From contig BSBK01001300.1 in the NCBI GenBank assembly GCA_027943335.1, positions 1 to 64,000 on the forward strand: DNA of 64,000 nt, read 5' to 3'. Origin of the DNA: Chamaecyparis obtusa. Lineage: Eukaryota > Streptophyta > Pinopsida > Cupressales > Cupressaceae. Below are positions 36,190 to 46,243 of this stretch, in pieces. The translations under genes and the position numbers were made by a program. The notes below the pieces were generated by a model. That model was not told the DNA's origin, searched no databases, and was given only the letters and a program-made list of their open reading frames with translations. Numbering within the stretch: position 1 is the stretch's first letter; the number at the start of each line of letters is the position of its first letter.

Positions 36190-36624
36190 GACTTACTTGA
36201 TAAATGCTTTCCAATTGATCTCTGAGATGTTCTGATGGCTTCCAGATCAGTGCAACGAGCTAGGGTTTCTTGCAACTGATCAAATGCACGGTAAACATTG
36301 ATAGTTCAATCTCCAAATCTTCACAACAACTTCCAAGGCTCAATCTACTCTCCAATCACTTTGAATATGAATGCAATGAGCGGAGAGACAACTTTTTGTG
36401 TACTTAAAGTGAGAAATTCACCATTAATGCAAGTCACGTAAACTAGGTTGTCACTTCAAAATTTCAAACTTGAGCTCTGCTAGTAATCAACATGTGTGCT
36501 CTTGCATGAAGATTCCTATACACTCCAAAATCTTAAGTCCAAAGGTGCATACTCTGAGGATGAGTATACCAGCCACGCAAGGGTCTAGAGCTAAATTAGC
36601 TCCCCCTATGACCCTAAGGGCCAT
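36190..36624 (-). promoter_or_regulatory. Leader/promoter-like region of N1 ORF2
   Basis: 435 bp between ORF1 and ORF2 without coding features. On the minus strand a telobox-like GAAACCCTAG (36261-36270) lies about 72 nt before the ATG. The TATA box seen at the matching place in N2 is not clear here. Confidence 0.45.
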
Positions 36625-37742
36625 TTATGCAGATGTAGAGGGTGTGTCCACTAGTGATGCATCAATTACATTCTCATCAACTTTGTCCTTCTTTCCTTTT
36701 GAACAAATCAAGCTCACATCTTCTGAGGCCTTCACAAACTTGACTTCTGCTCCAGGATCCAAAATTGGTTCTTTGACCTTTTTAGGGCTTTCCTGACCTT
36801 GCGTCCTTGATCTGCAAAACTTTGAGATATGTCCAGCCTTGTTACAGGTGTGACAAATCACTGAAGGTCTATTATTCCTTGACGCATTGACACGAGTCAC
36901 CATTTTACATTGTTTCGCTATATGACCATTATAGTTACATATCTGACATGTAACATTTTGAGAGCTTCTTGTATTGGTCTGATTCTGATTTCTCTGATCA
37001 TGTTGAATCCTATTCTTCTTACTAGTCTTGTAATTTATTACTCTATGGCCAAATCTATTACATGTATAACAATAACCATTAAAAGGTCTTATCTCTATAT
37101 AGTTCCTTGCAATGTGTCCATTCTTGTTACATGCAAAACAGGTGTGTTCTAGAGGCTTGCACTCATTTTTAGGAGGACCACTATTGTCTTTGGTTTGATC
37201 TTTAGTCTTCTTAGTATTAGTAGATTCTTTTTGTGTCTCCTTTCTCGCTCGCATCTTATCAATCTAATTTTGTGCTTCATTGTATCCAATACAGCTAGTG
37301 TCTCCTTTGACTCTTCTTACATACAACTAAGTTTCTATCAAATCAGAACTGGTGTGTAATTTGTCAATGTGGTTCCTTGCTTCTTTCAATTCAGACTCCA
37401 ATCTTGCTTTGCAATTCTTAAGATCCAAGATTTCCAAATTTGCTTCCCTTAACTCTTCATTGAGTTGAAGGTTCTCCTCTACTTGTTCATTGTATATATA
37501 TTGATTGTTCATCAGTTTGTCATCAAATTCTTCAAGCTGACTCAATAAGGATGCATTTTCTTCATTCAACTTCTTGAATTTTTCTTCAAGATCACTGTTA
37601 GAGCATCCTTTCAAATCCTTTCTTAGTCTTTTAATAACTAATTGAGCATCACTAACTTTTTCTTTTAGTTCTTCAATTTCTCTTTCTGAATTATCCAGGT
37701 CTTCAAGAGCTGCTTCAAATGTTTCATTTCTTCTTTGTCCAT
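36625..37742 (-). pseudogene. N1 ORF1: coiled coil plus four CCHC zinc knuckles
   Basis: Gag-like RNA-binding protein. It starts MDKEE at 37742 and is a long heptad-type coiled coil (to about 37300). A Lys/Thr-rich linker follows, then four knuckles between 37150 and 36780: CFACNKNGHIARNY, CYTCNRFGHRVINY, CQICNYNGHIAKQC, CHTCNKAGHISKFC. In the first two the last Cys is Tyr (TGT/TGC to TAT/TAC). A 13-nt deletion near 37715 relative to N1-prime, between TTCAA repeats, shifts the frame. TAG stops occur near 37328 and 37265. The usual copia gag core before the knuckles is not recognisable. Confidence 0.8.
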
Positions 37743-37779
37743 GATCTCCTTAAGTGGTTAAAATTCTTTGCTGAGGACC

Positions 37780-37794
37780 AGAGCTCTGATACCA
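37780..37794 (-). other. N1 primer-binding site
   Basis: Minus strand TGGTATCAGAGCTC two bases from the LTR, matching the initiator-Met tRNA primer site of plant copia elements. Confidence 0.85.
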
Positions 37795-37796
37795 AT

Positions 37797-38907
37797 TGTT
37801 AGGAATGGGAACACTGAGAGGGGAGCTGAATCAATGTTCACTATATTTTAACTTTTCACTTAAATCTTAATGCTGAACTTAAATGCTTAAGTACTGAATT
37901 AAACATTCACATAAACATGAAACATGAAATCAACACAAGACACCAATATGGTTACAGGGAAACCCAAATAGGTAAAAACCCTAGTGGGACTTGATACCCA
38001 CTAATATTCTGCACTAGTGTTTTGTGATCCTTGTTAGAAGATCCTTTACCCTATTAGGAGTAGCTTTACAATGATTTAAGTACAATAGACCTTCTTAAGG
38101 GTTAGACCCTGTTAGGAGTCTTTTACAATGATCCCTATTAGGGGAGTGGACTCACTATCCTAGAGCTCACCGCTTAAATGATGAAGGCTACAACCTTCTG
38201 ATTTCAGATACACACTATATCTGTAGGTGAACTATCACTATGACACTGCTTATCAGTTCCTTTTGTGCGCCAATGCTTTGACCTCTAGAAAAGCTCTAAT
38301 ACATCATATGTTGTCTTTTCATACCTCTACTCTGCTTATCACAACTCTATTACAACTTCCATACCAAATACAATGGGCACATCTTATATTTATATGCTCA
38401 TAGAAATAAAACAATTAGGTCAGCCCTATAACTAATTACAAACAATGCTTCCAAAGGAATTGACTTAAGCATGCTTACAATTATACATGTACATATGTCA
38501 GAAACCTAAATACAATGGGTACATAGCCTTTACAACATTAAATTATAATTGTAAGCCAAAATGCTATCTATCGACTCCATGATTTGTTCTCTGCTGGCAC
38601 ACACTGGCTATGTAACTTCAACTGACTGTAACTTTCACATGTTTGTAGATCTACTTATGCGCTCTTAGAATAAGCATAAGTATAGTCTAATAAGATTAAC
38701 TTCCAGGGCACATACCATAATTCATCCGTACACACGTGCACTGATTCTATGAGCTATAGGAACTTCTTACACTGTCCAATGTTCAACACTTAACTGAATT
38801 TTGATCTTTACACTTAGTGCACTGACTCCAAACTACTATATGACTTTGTTTCCATAATGAAAAAACTATATTTAGTGATATATCTCAATATAGACAACTT
38901 GTCAACA
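37797..38907 (-). repeat. N1 5' LTR
   Basis: 1111 bp, TG...CA, matching 31713-32833. A TATA-like ATATAAATATAAG on the minus strand lies at about 38383-38395. The outer end abuts N2 ORF2 inside a codon series (...KKYEMD), showing insertion into that gene. Confidence 0.9.
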
Positions 38908-39892
38908 TATCCATCTCATACTTCTTGACCAATGAACTTGGAATCCTACTTCCTAGATTCATCTTAACCTTAAAGTCTTCAAAATATTCATCTAGAACTC
39001 TATTCATATTATCTCCCAAATTGTTCAATATATCAGAAATCTATACTATAATCATTTTGTCGGTTGTCTAGTTCATTTTACTGACTCCAGGAAAATACTT
39101 TTGAAGATAGAAAAACAAGCATACAAGGAGTGAACCAAACTTACACATATTCATCTTTTGTGAACGTATTGTCTTCATATTCTCCTTTACTTGATTCAAC
39201 AATAACTCTGCAAGGTCTATCTAGTGATCTTTCTTAATAATTTTGTATGCCATGTCCACAACACTACAAGGTACGTTGTTTAACCTGCTCGACTAAATTT
39301 TTTTTTAGCCAATCACATGTGAAGCATACTTAACTTCTTGGTCTTTGATTGTAGCAATTTTAAGTGCATGGCCATCCCATGTCACTCCAGTATTCTTCTC
39401 AACATCAGCTTGAGATGAGCTTCAGAATGCTTTGGCCTTGTCCATAGTTAGGTAACCTGGAACCCTATTGATCATTTTCTTTGTAACCACAACTAGTTTA
39501 TCCAACCAAAACTTTCCATCGTGATACCAACTCAATACGACCCTAATCCACATAGTTTTAAATTTTTGCAAAAAATATATGGCACCTATTAAACCTATCT
39601 TCTCAATCTGATTATATTCTGGTTTCAGCTTTCCATCCTCACCACAAAGTTGTTGAAATGCCACAATCATCTCAAAGTCTCCAACTTCCCCAAGTTTACA
39701 ATGAATGTATGATCTGACATCCTCAACCAGTAATACCCTAGGTGGGATACTCGAAAATGCTCCTGCTAAATTTGGTTTAGATGCTACTTCAAGGTGTAAC
39801 TTGTACTTAGGTTCATCAAAATTTGGTGAAACTATTAGATTTACTTCCTCTTCAACATTCAATGATTTACTTGTAGTAGATGTGGATGCCAT
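38908..39892 (-). pseudogene. N2 ORF2: relative of N1 ORF2, cut by N1 insertion
   Basis: Unrecognised protein. It starts MASTSTTSKSLNVEEEVNL at 39892, has a stop at 39420 and further stops, but similarity to N1 ORF2 continues to 38908. Aligned blocks are VEDVRSYIHCK (N1: VEDIRTYIYCK), WIRVVLSWYHDGKFWL (N1: WIKILLSRIHDDLFWI), MCKFGSLLV (N1: IFRFGSLII) and SRIPSSLVKKYE (N1: YRIPESIMEKYK). Identity is modest, so the two copies diverged long ago while keeping the same fold-like pattern, which suggests past selection on the protein. The remainder of the frame is lost beyond the N1 LTR. Confidence 0.7.
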
Positions 39893-40110
39893 TATGCTTA
39901 ATTTAGGGTTTTGGCGAAAGTAAGTTATGAATTTGATTGGCAGTAGATAAACTTACTCAGAATCAATGAAGAACATGCTTAGTTTTATCTACAAAAGCTT
40001 TGAATCCTTCTGAAAAATCCTTTAGCTCAAACTCTCTCTGTGAAATCTTCACTCTTTTGAATCGCTTCGTGAAAAATGATTAACCCTTCCATCTATTTAT
40101 AGCTTTTTCA
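39893..40110 (-). promoter_or_regulatory. TATA box, leader and telobox of N2 ORF2
   Basis: On the minus strand a consensus TATA box, CTATAAATAG (40093-40102), stands about 200 bp before the ATG at 39892. The leader between them is T/A- and pyrimidine-rich and ends with AAAACCCTAA (39902-39911), 11 nt before the ATG. This is the layout of a plant polymerase II gene, not of an internal retroelement junction. Confidence 0.65.
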
Positions 40111-40426
40111 TATTGTCGCTCAAAAGTTTTACAATAAATGCTTGACCTACTTTTGATATGATGACAACTATTAACTCGATGATGACTGCAAAACATTAGC
40201 AACTTGGTTAACACATAGTTTTACTAGGTTGGAACTGATACTCAGTTAACCTTGGATAGTGATTACCGATAGGTAACTATTTTCTCGGTCTAACTTTTAC
40301 CAATTGTGTGACTTTGTTAGCTCATTACATATAAAACACAATGCATCTTTATTCATGTAGATTTGGTATGTGTACATCATATTTAAGGAACTGTATGTAA
40401 AATATGCTCATTTGAAATGTCAGTCC

Positions 40427-41439
40427 TGTACACACAAAAGTAGTGCACTTCTCTAAGTCATTACATGAAAAGAAATCCATGAAAGGGAAACCTTCAATAG
40501 CGACCTAGAGCTCTCTATGTATGGAGTTGCAAGATTTATAAAATTGCTCTTAGCTAGAGCTAGTAGACTTGTGACCTTGCTAGTCAACCACACAATGAGA
40601 GATTTTAAGTGAAGACAAGGGAAAAGATGCCAATATCTCTAAGAATCAAATGGAAATGCAATGAAATGCAAGCTAATATAAGAATGAGGATGCAAGCTAA
40701 ATCTATGAAAATGAAAGTGCAATTAGGCTATGAAAGGAAAGTACAAGTGTTACAAATCCTTCCTATTTAGACTATGTGAGATTAATCTATAGCATAAAGG
40801 AAATCTAAACTATGAAAGCATAAATATGGAACTACTATGCAAGAATGGAAGCTAAACTATGAAGTAATGAAGAACTCTAAGATGTAATGCAACAATGATC
40901 TCCAAAAAGCTCCAAAGTCTTTAAGAATTCCTGCAGCATAAAGTTAGCATAAAAATAAAAAAAAATGACCTAGAATGAAGAAGAGAGCTCTCCTTTTATA
41001 AGAAGTGAGAAAGAATGGACCATGGATATTAAGAGGCAAAATATCTAATCAACGGTGGAGCTTGAAGGAGGAGCAATCAATGTGCACAAGTATCCTCCAA
41101 TGGGAAAATAAGAGTTGACTTTTGTGTCCATATGAGACAAAAAGTACTTTTCTTCTTTTTATAAAATAGGAATAATGCTTTATTTGTGCAACTTAGGATA
41201 AGAGGAAAAAGGGGGGTTTTTAATTTAATAAAAGGGGAGGAAATATTCCTTTTAATTAAATAAAGACTTAGGATAAAATGGTTAGCCCAAGGAAAATAAT
41301 CGAATAAATGATAACATAGAATTTGATCAAGGAAATTGATATAATTGAAAATGTTGATTTTTGAAAATATTGATTTAGGGATTTGATAAATTATTGAATG
41401 GGGGCCCAAAGTCTAGGCGACCATTTTAGGGTGCATACA
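40427..41439 (-). repeat. E2 3' LTR
   Basis: 1013 bp. Plus-strand ends are TGTACACAC and GTGCATACA. Minus-strand TATA box CTTATAAAAGG at 40992-41002. Nearly identical to 56511-57498 except for a rearranged stretch around 40690-40790. Confidence 0.95.
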
Positions 41440-41453
41440 TTTGCCCCTCTTTG
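41440..41453 (-). other. E2 polypurine tract
   Basis: Minus strand CAAAGAGGGGCAAA directly before the 3' LTR. Confidence 0.8.
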
Positions 41454-41454
41454 A

Positions 41455-41625
41455 CTAATGTGTGATCATTTTAGGAACACATGTAGTCAAAGAAGTTGAA
41501 ATGTGAGTTCATTTTGGGATCACAAAACAACTTAGACGTGTGTTCATTTTGAGAACACACCCGGACAAAAATAAACAAAAGATTCTGGACATGAGTTCAT
41601 TTTGGGATCACATCCAAAATAAGAG
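41455..41625. repeat. Short tandem repeats with hairpin units, E2 3' region
   Basis: Four units 35-50 bp apart built on GTGNGTTCATTTTGNGANCAC, each partly self-complementary. Tandem repeats in the 3' untranslated region are common in Tat elements. Confidence 0.75.
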
Positions 41626-42196
41626 ATAAAAATCTCAAGTTGAGCGAAATCTCATAAAAAGATAGCTGAATCAAGAAAATCAAGTATTAAATCTAATAGG
41701 TACTGCGCCCTCAGAATCAAAATCAAAATCAGGTAGAGGAGAACAATAGATTGATAAAAGATGATCAAATCATAGTGAAAGTATAATCAAAGATAAATGA
41801 TAACAGGACAACCATTAGGTAGTGAAAAAATGCCCCTGTGATGAATTAGAAGAAAATAAATGGGGTGAATGGAAGACGAGAAGTTTGAAAGACATGAAAA
41901 GGAAGAAATGCCATCAAAGATCGAAGAATTATGCCTCAAAAGGTCAATCAACTGCGCAGAAGAAGAAAAATTTTAAAACATAATTTTGACTATCAAGATG
42001 ACCTCAAATTTTGATTTCGAGTCTGAAAATGGATCCAGGATGTCAAAATTAGCTAGGGGTGCAATTTTTGTGCAATTCTGAGGTGTTTGAAAAATTGGTC
42101 AAAAAGTCAAAATGCTACAAAAGGGGTAAAAAGTGTCATTTTCAAAATCATTTGACTTTTATTGATTTGATAATTTCAAGAGCTTAGAGAGAGAAA

Positions 42197-44575
42197 ATGG
42201 CCCAGCCAACAGTAGTTCCCATCCACAGACATAGATTTGAGCGCGCTCGGTTGTACAATCGGCCACCACACTGCTGCCCTGGTATGTTTTCAAAAAATCT
42301 TACTTTTTTTGGGTCATTAATGAGAATTTAATGCATTTAAACACATTTTTAAATAGTTTTTTAAATTTCAAATTTTAGTTTAGGTGAAAAGTCATGCGAC
42401 ACTTTACAAGTGTCATGCTCTTTGAGGAGAAATGTCACGCAACACTTCATGGGCCAAAATAGTGTCGCACGAGAATGGAATCCAGTGTCGCACGACACGG
42501 GACAAAATGTTGTGTGACACTATGTGAAGTGTCACCCAAACAAAAACTATCGTGCTGCTATAGAACAAAGTGTCGCATGACACTTAGTCAAAAAATATTG
42601 TCACCTAGTATAAAAAGTTGACATGTTTGAATGTTTTTGAGCAAAATGACATGGGTCCTAATAATGTTTGATTTTAAAATGCTGTGTACTGATATTATAC
42701 ATCCTTCATGATATGTTCTAACATCTGGTATGGTTTCATGACTTGCAGGAGAACTTCCCTGCGCTTCAGATCAGAGTGCCCCATGTGATAGGATTACGAT
42801 TTGTCTGAGATCTGGATGATCTGGGCAAGGTCGATTTGAGGACGATGGGGTTTGGATATTTACTATAGTTGCCCCACATTTGAATTGATCATGGGTTGTT
42901 GACTGCTCTTGCTGAGAGATGACATAGTGAGCACAACACCTTTCATCTGCCTATTGGAGAGGCATCTATTAGTCTAGAGGATGTTTATCGGATCCTATGG
43001 GTTCCGTGCCATGGAGAGCCTGTAAGTATAATCATGTTTATAGATAAGCATAGTTGTAAAGTTTCCATATGATAGAAACTAACATGATTGTTTGTTGGCA
43101 TAGGTATACTATGATCAAGATTTGACGGCGGGTCGACAGATTATCCAGTGGATGTTCTAGGATGTCACCATCCTAGATCGACACATCAACTAGGATAGGC
43201 TGATGGATGATTTTGGTAGAGACTTTCTGGTGCCATGTATTGTGGCATCTTTTATTGGACAGGCCCTCATCCTTGATAGGAGTCAGAAGGGCTTCCCACT
43301 GGGATGGGGGAGATTATTAGTAGATCTGGTGGCATGACCATGACGGATGGTATGGGGTTTGACTATTCTAGCTGATATGTATTATGAGCTACATAAGATC
43401 ATCTATCAAGATGCTAGGACATAAGTGTGTGGGGCTATACTTGCTTAGATATGGGCGTGGGAGCATATTGCATTAGTGCGTCCATGAGTGCAATCTAGGG
43501 AGTGTAGATATCCCTACATATACAGGTATACAGGTTTCATCCCTCATACACATAGCGGGGTTGTCACTTACTATTTCTGGGTGTTGGATGAGCTCACCTC
43601 ATTCATATGGAGACCTTACAGGTCATGTGAGCAGTGGAGTGACAGGTGGGAGTTGGATTACATGTTGTGTAGTTGGCCACTGGTAGGCCATCACCTAGAC
43701 ATTGTGGAGATATTTTCTATTACTCAGGTCTAGAGGTAGTTTAGATGCCAGTAGAGGGTGTCCACAGAGACCACTACACATGCACGATTCCAAGATGAGG
43801 AGGGTCATGGTTGGCTGCCTATGTTGGACTACAGCAGGTAGTACAAGAGACAACTGCAGTATGACAGGAGCCATGGGAGTACCTTCCAGACATAGTGGAT
43901 GCAGGTGTAGATGTAGCTTACAGGGAAAAGAGGTGCAGGGCTCCATTTCCTAGATTCATAGTGCTAGATGCACAGCCACCAGCTCAGGGTGGTGATGGTG
44001 ATGATGGGGGAGACAAAGGAGATGGAGGGGACAGAGGAGATGGAGGAGATGGAGGGAGAGGGAGAGGGAGAGGGATGGAGAGAGGGGAGGTATCTAGATC
44101 AGGTGGTCAGAAATGGTCATGGGGATGGAGATTGGCTACTCCGAAGGAGGAGGTGAGACCAGCTCACTGACAGGCAGAGGCCAGGCAAGATCCACCTGCA
44201 GGAGGAGAGGATTTGAGAGCCAAGATACAGGCTCTGGAGGTGGAGATGTAGTAGTTATGCATCACCGTAGCAGTGAGGGATCAGAAGCTAGTGGATTTGA
44301 GGGTGGAGAGAGATCAATAGATAGTTGATCTTAGGGTAGAGATAGCACATCATGAGATGATAACATAGGTAGACGCATGAGAGGTCTGACGGGAGGTAGC
44401 GAGAGCTGCATATTTTCATGGGCTCTACCTCCAGGCTATTCTAGAGGGTTAGAGAGAACCTTCATACTCTCAGAGGGTAGGGGCATCAGATATGGTACCT
44501 GACAAGACAACAACACCACCTCCTCCTCCACCAATGCCACATGATGGTGCCAGCGAGTCCTAGGTTTAGGCTTAG
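42197..44575 (+). pseudogene. PMD (MAIN-like) gene antisense in E2, three exons, broken
   Basis: Plant mobile domain protein, a family with host members (MAIN, MAIL) and transposon-borne members. Host members act in the nucleus in silencing. Exon 1 about 42197-42281; exon 2 42749-43021 (after ACTTGCAG); exon 3 from 43104. Intron 2 (43022-43103) is GTAAGT...CATAG. Exon 2 contains the PMD signature NTFHLPIGEASISLEDVY followed by RILWVPCHGEP. Exon 3 continues YDQDLTAGRQ, IWAWEHI and YRYTGF. A Gly/Asp repeat (about 43990-44080) and a helical tail follow. Stops: many TAG/TGA; a frameshift lies near 43870. Exon 1 phase is one base off, so its donor or start is tentative. A TATA-like CTACAAAAGG lies at 42114. 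Confidence 0.8.
42388..42608. repeat. Cluster of imperfect palindromes (GTGTCG-CA-CGACAC), inside PMD intron 1
   Basis: About eight occurrences of a motif close to AGTGTCGCAYGACACT, best at 42484-42499 and 42569-42585, others at 42391, 42409, 42431, 42461, 42505 and 42527. The same motif family recurs in the E2 leader at 54594-54785 and 56172-56400. Confidence 0.75.
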
Positions 44576-45930
44576 GTCTAGATGTTTTTGGACATATCCT
44601 GAGACTTTTGATCTAGATTTTGGGATCTCATATTGCATTTTGTATCATGGCATTGATTTTATATATGAGATGACTGGATGTTTGATATATCATGTGTTTA
44701 TGGCTCACTTGTGATGGATGTATTAGTTTATATATTGTCTTGTCATTTTGCTCAAAAATGTTTATGTATATGCTCATGTATGTTCTCTCTCATAGATGTA
44801 TGTTTGATTCTCATGTATATGATATAGACTCATGTTTTTGAAAATGACATTGTTTAGGATATAGATATGATGATATGATTAACCCCTTGTGATGACAGGA
44901 ATAGGTCATGATGAGAAAGACAAGGAGTGAAAGATATGATCGAGAAAAAGATGAGCGCAGTTGACCAACAGGTCCATGTAAGATGAAAAGGAGAGTGCTC
45001 TCCATATGAAAAGTGCAAAACTAAACTAACATGAACCTAAAATGCAAGCTACAATGAAAAGTGGTTGACTTGCAAGGTCACAAGGTTTATAGACATATAA
45101 TTATCATCATCGAGCGTTATTGGTAGCATCATAAGATCATACAATGCACACTAGTATAACTATGTGGATCTGAATATGATCTATATTAGATAGGAATGTG
45201 AAAATCTCCCCTAGGCACCAAAGACATGTAGGTCAAGATGACTAATGCAGTGAGATCACCTAAGTTTGATATGGCAAGATTATACTTGTATCAAGACACA
45301 AGAAAGTCAAGATAGCTATAAGTATGCACTTGGCAAAACAGTGAAGGATAATACCTTGTAGGTCTGAAGTGTTAAGTATGACCAGCATAAATGCTCATGA
45401 CAGTTAGGATCAATGAGATATATACCCACAAGCAAATAAAGAAATAAAACATGTTCTCATTCCCTTAGTCTTCTAGCTATGCATCATCGAAAACATCTCA
45501 GGGAGAGACCACTCATCAAAGAAATCCTCATAGATAGCACACAAAGAAAATAAAGTGAACCAAGTCTCAGCGAGTTGAGTGTTTAAGTGCATGTGTGTAG
45601 GTCATAGAGTCAAACTTTGAGTATCACATCTGCTTAGTGAGGAATATCACATCATACTAGACTATGGGTAAGATATCTGAGAAGTGTTGGGAAACATTGG
45701 ATGCTAGGGTAGTGTTAAAAAAAAAAACTATTTGGGGTGGTGTTGAAAAACACCCATTGTGAAATGCCCCAAGAAACAAACGCACCTAAAGGACCTATGC
45801 TAATAGTTATGCCCCCCAGACAAAGATGAAGACCAATTCCAAACCAAGGCAACAAGGTCAAGTCATGATGGAGAAAGGCTAAGTGTTGAGGACGCATGCT
45901 AAGAGACAAGGGTGCAAAGGCCTCAAGTAG
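44576..45930. other. E2 3' region downstream of the PMD gene
   Basis: No coding domain found on either strand. On the plus strand it is the 3' flank of the PMD gene. On the minus strand it is untranslated sequence after integrase. Confidence 0.5.
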
Positions 45931-45935
45931 CACCT

Positions 45936-46140
45936 ATTTCCAGGTTTTCACCACTTGGATATTTTTTTGATTTTTTGATTTTTTTGTATTTTTGCAACCA
46001 AGGCGCCTGTTTCTAGGTTTTCACCAAGGCACTTTTTCTATTTTTTTTAAATTTTTTGCATTTTTTGATTTTTTTAAATTTTTTGAGACATCAAAGCGCC
46101 TATTACTAGGTTTTCACTAGGATGCTCTTTTTTTAGGACT
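45936..46140. repeat. Tandem repeat, about 75-90 bp x 2.5
   Basis: Units start GCRCCTRTTWCYAGGTTTTCAC at about 45933, 46009 and 46096, each followed by a T-rich stretch. Located just beyond the integrase stop on the minus strand. Confidence 0.75.
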
Positions 46141-46243
46141 TTATATACTTTTTAGGATTTTTTCAGCGTCAGATATGAATTTTTTTGGTATTTTTTCAAG
46201 ATCATAAAATATGTACAAAGGATTCCCCTAGAGTTAACATGCA

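Larger units (their letters stand above)
31713..38907 (-). mobile_element. N1: non-autonomous copia-type LTR element carrying unknown ORF2
   Basis: Read on the minus strand: 5' LTR (38907-37797), initiator-Met primer site, ORF1 (coiled coil plus four zinc knuckles), ORF2 (unrecognised, about 1,040 codons), polypurine tract AAAGGGGGAGAT, 3' LTR (32833-31713). LTRs start TGTTG and end TAACA on the minus strand. Primer site and purine tract are those of Ty1/copia (SIRE-like) elements. No protease, integrase, RT or RNase H is present anywhere inside, so it must have been mobilised in trans. It interrupts ORF2 of the related element N2. No target duplication can be checked because a second internal piece follows the 3' LTR. 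Confidence 0.85.

Noticed and set aside
41455..41625. CRISPR-like spaced repeats
   Set aside because: Repeats are imperfect, spacers are irregular and the context is a plant retrotransposon.
43968..44156. Met/Glu/Gly-rich frame
   Set aside because: Alternative frame of the Gly/Asp repeat of the E2 PMD gene.
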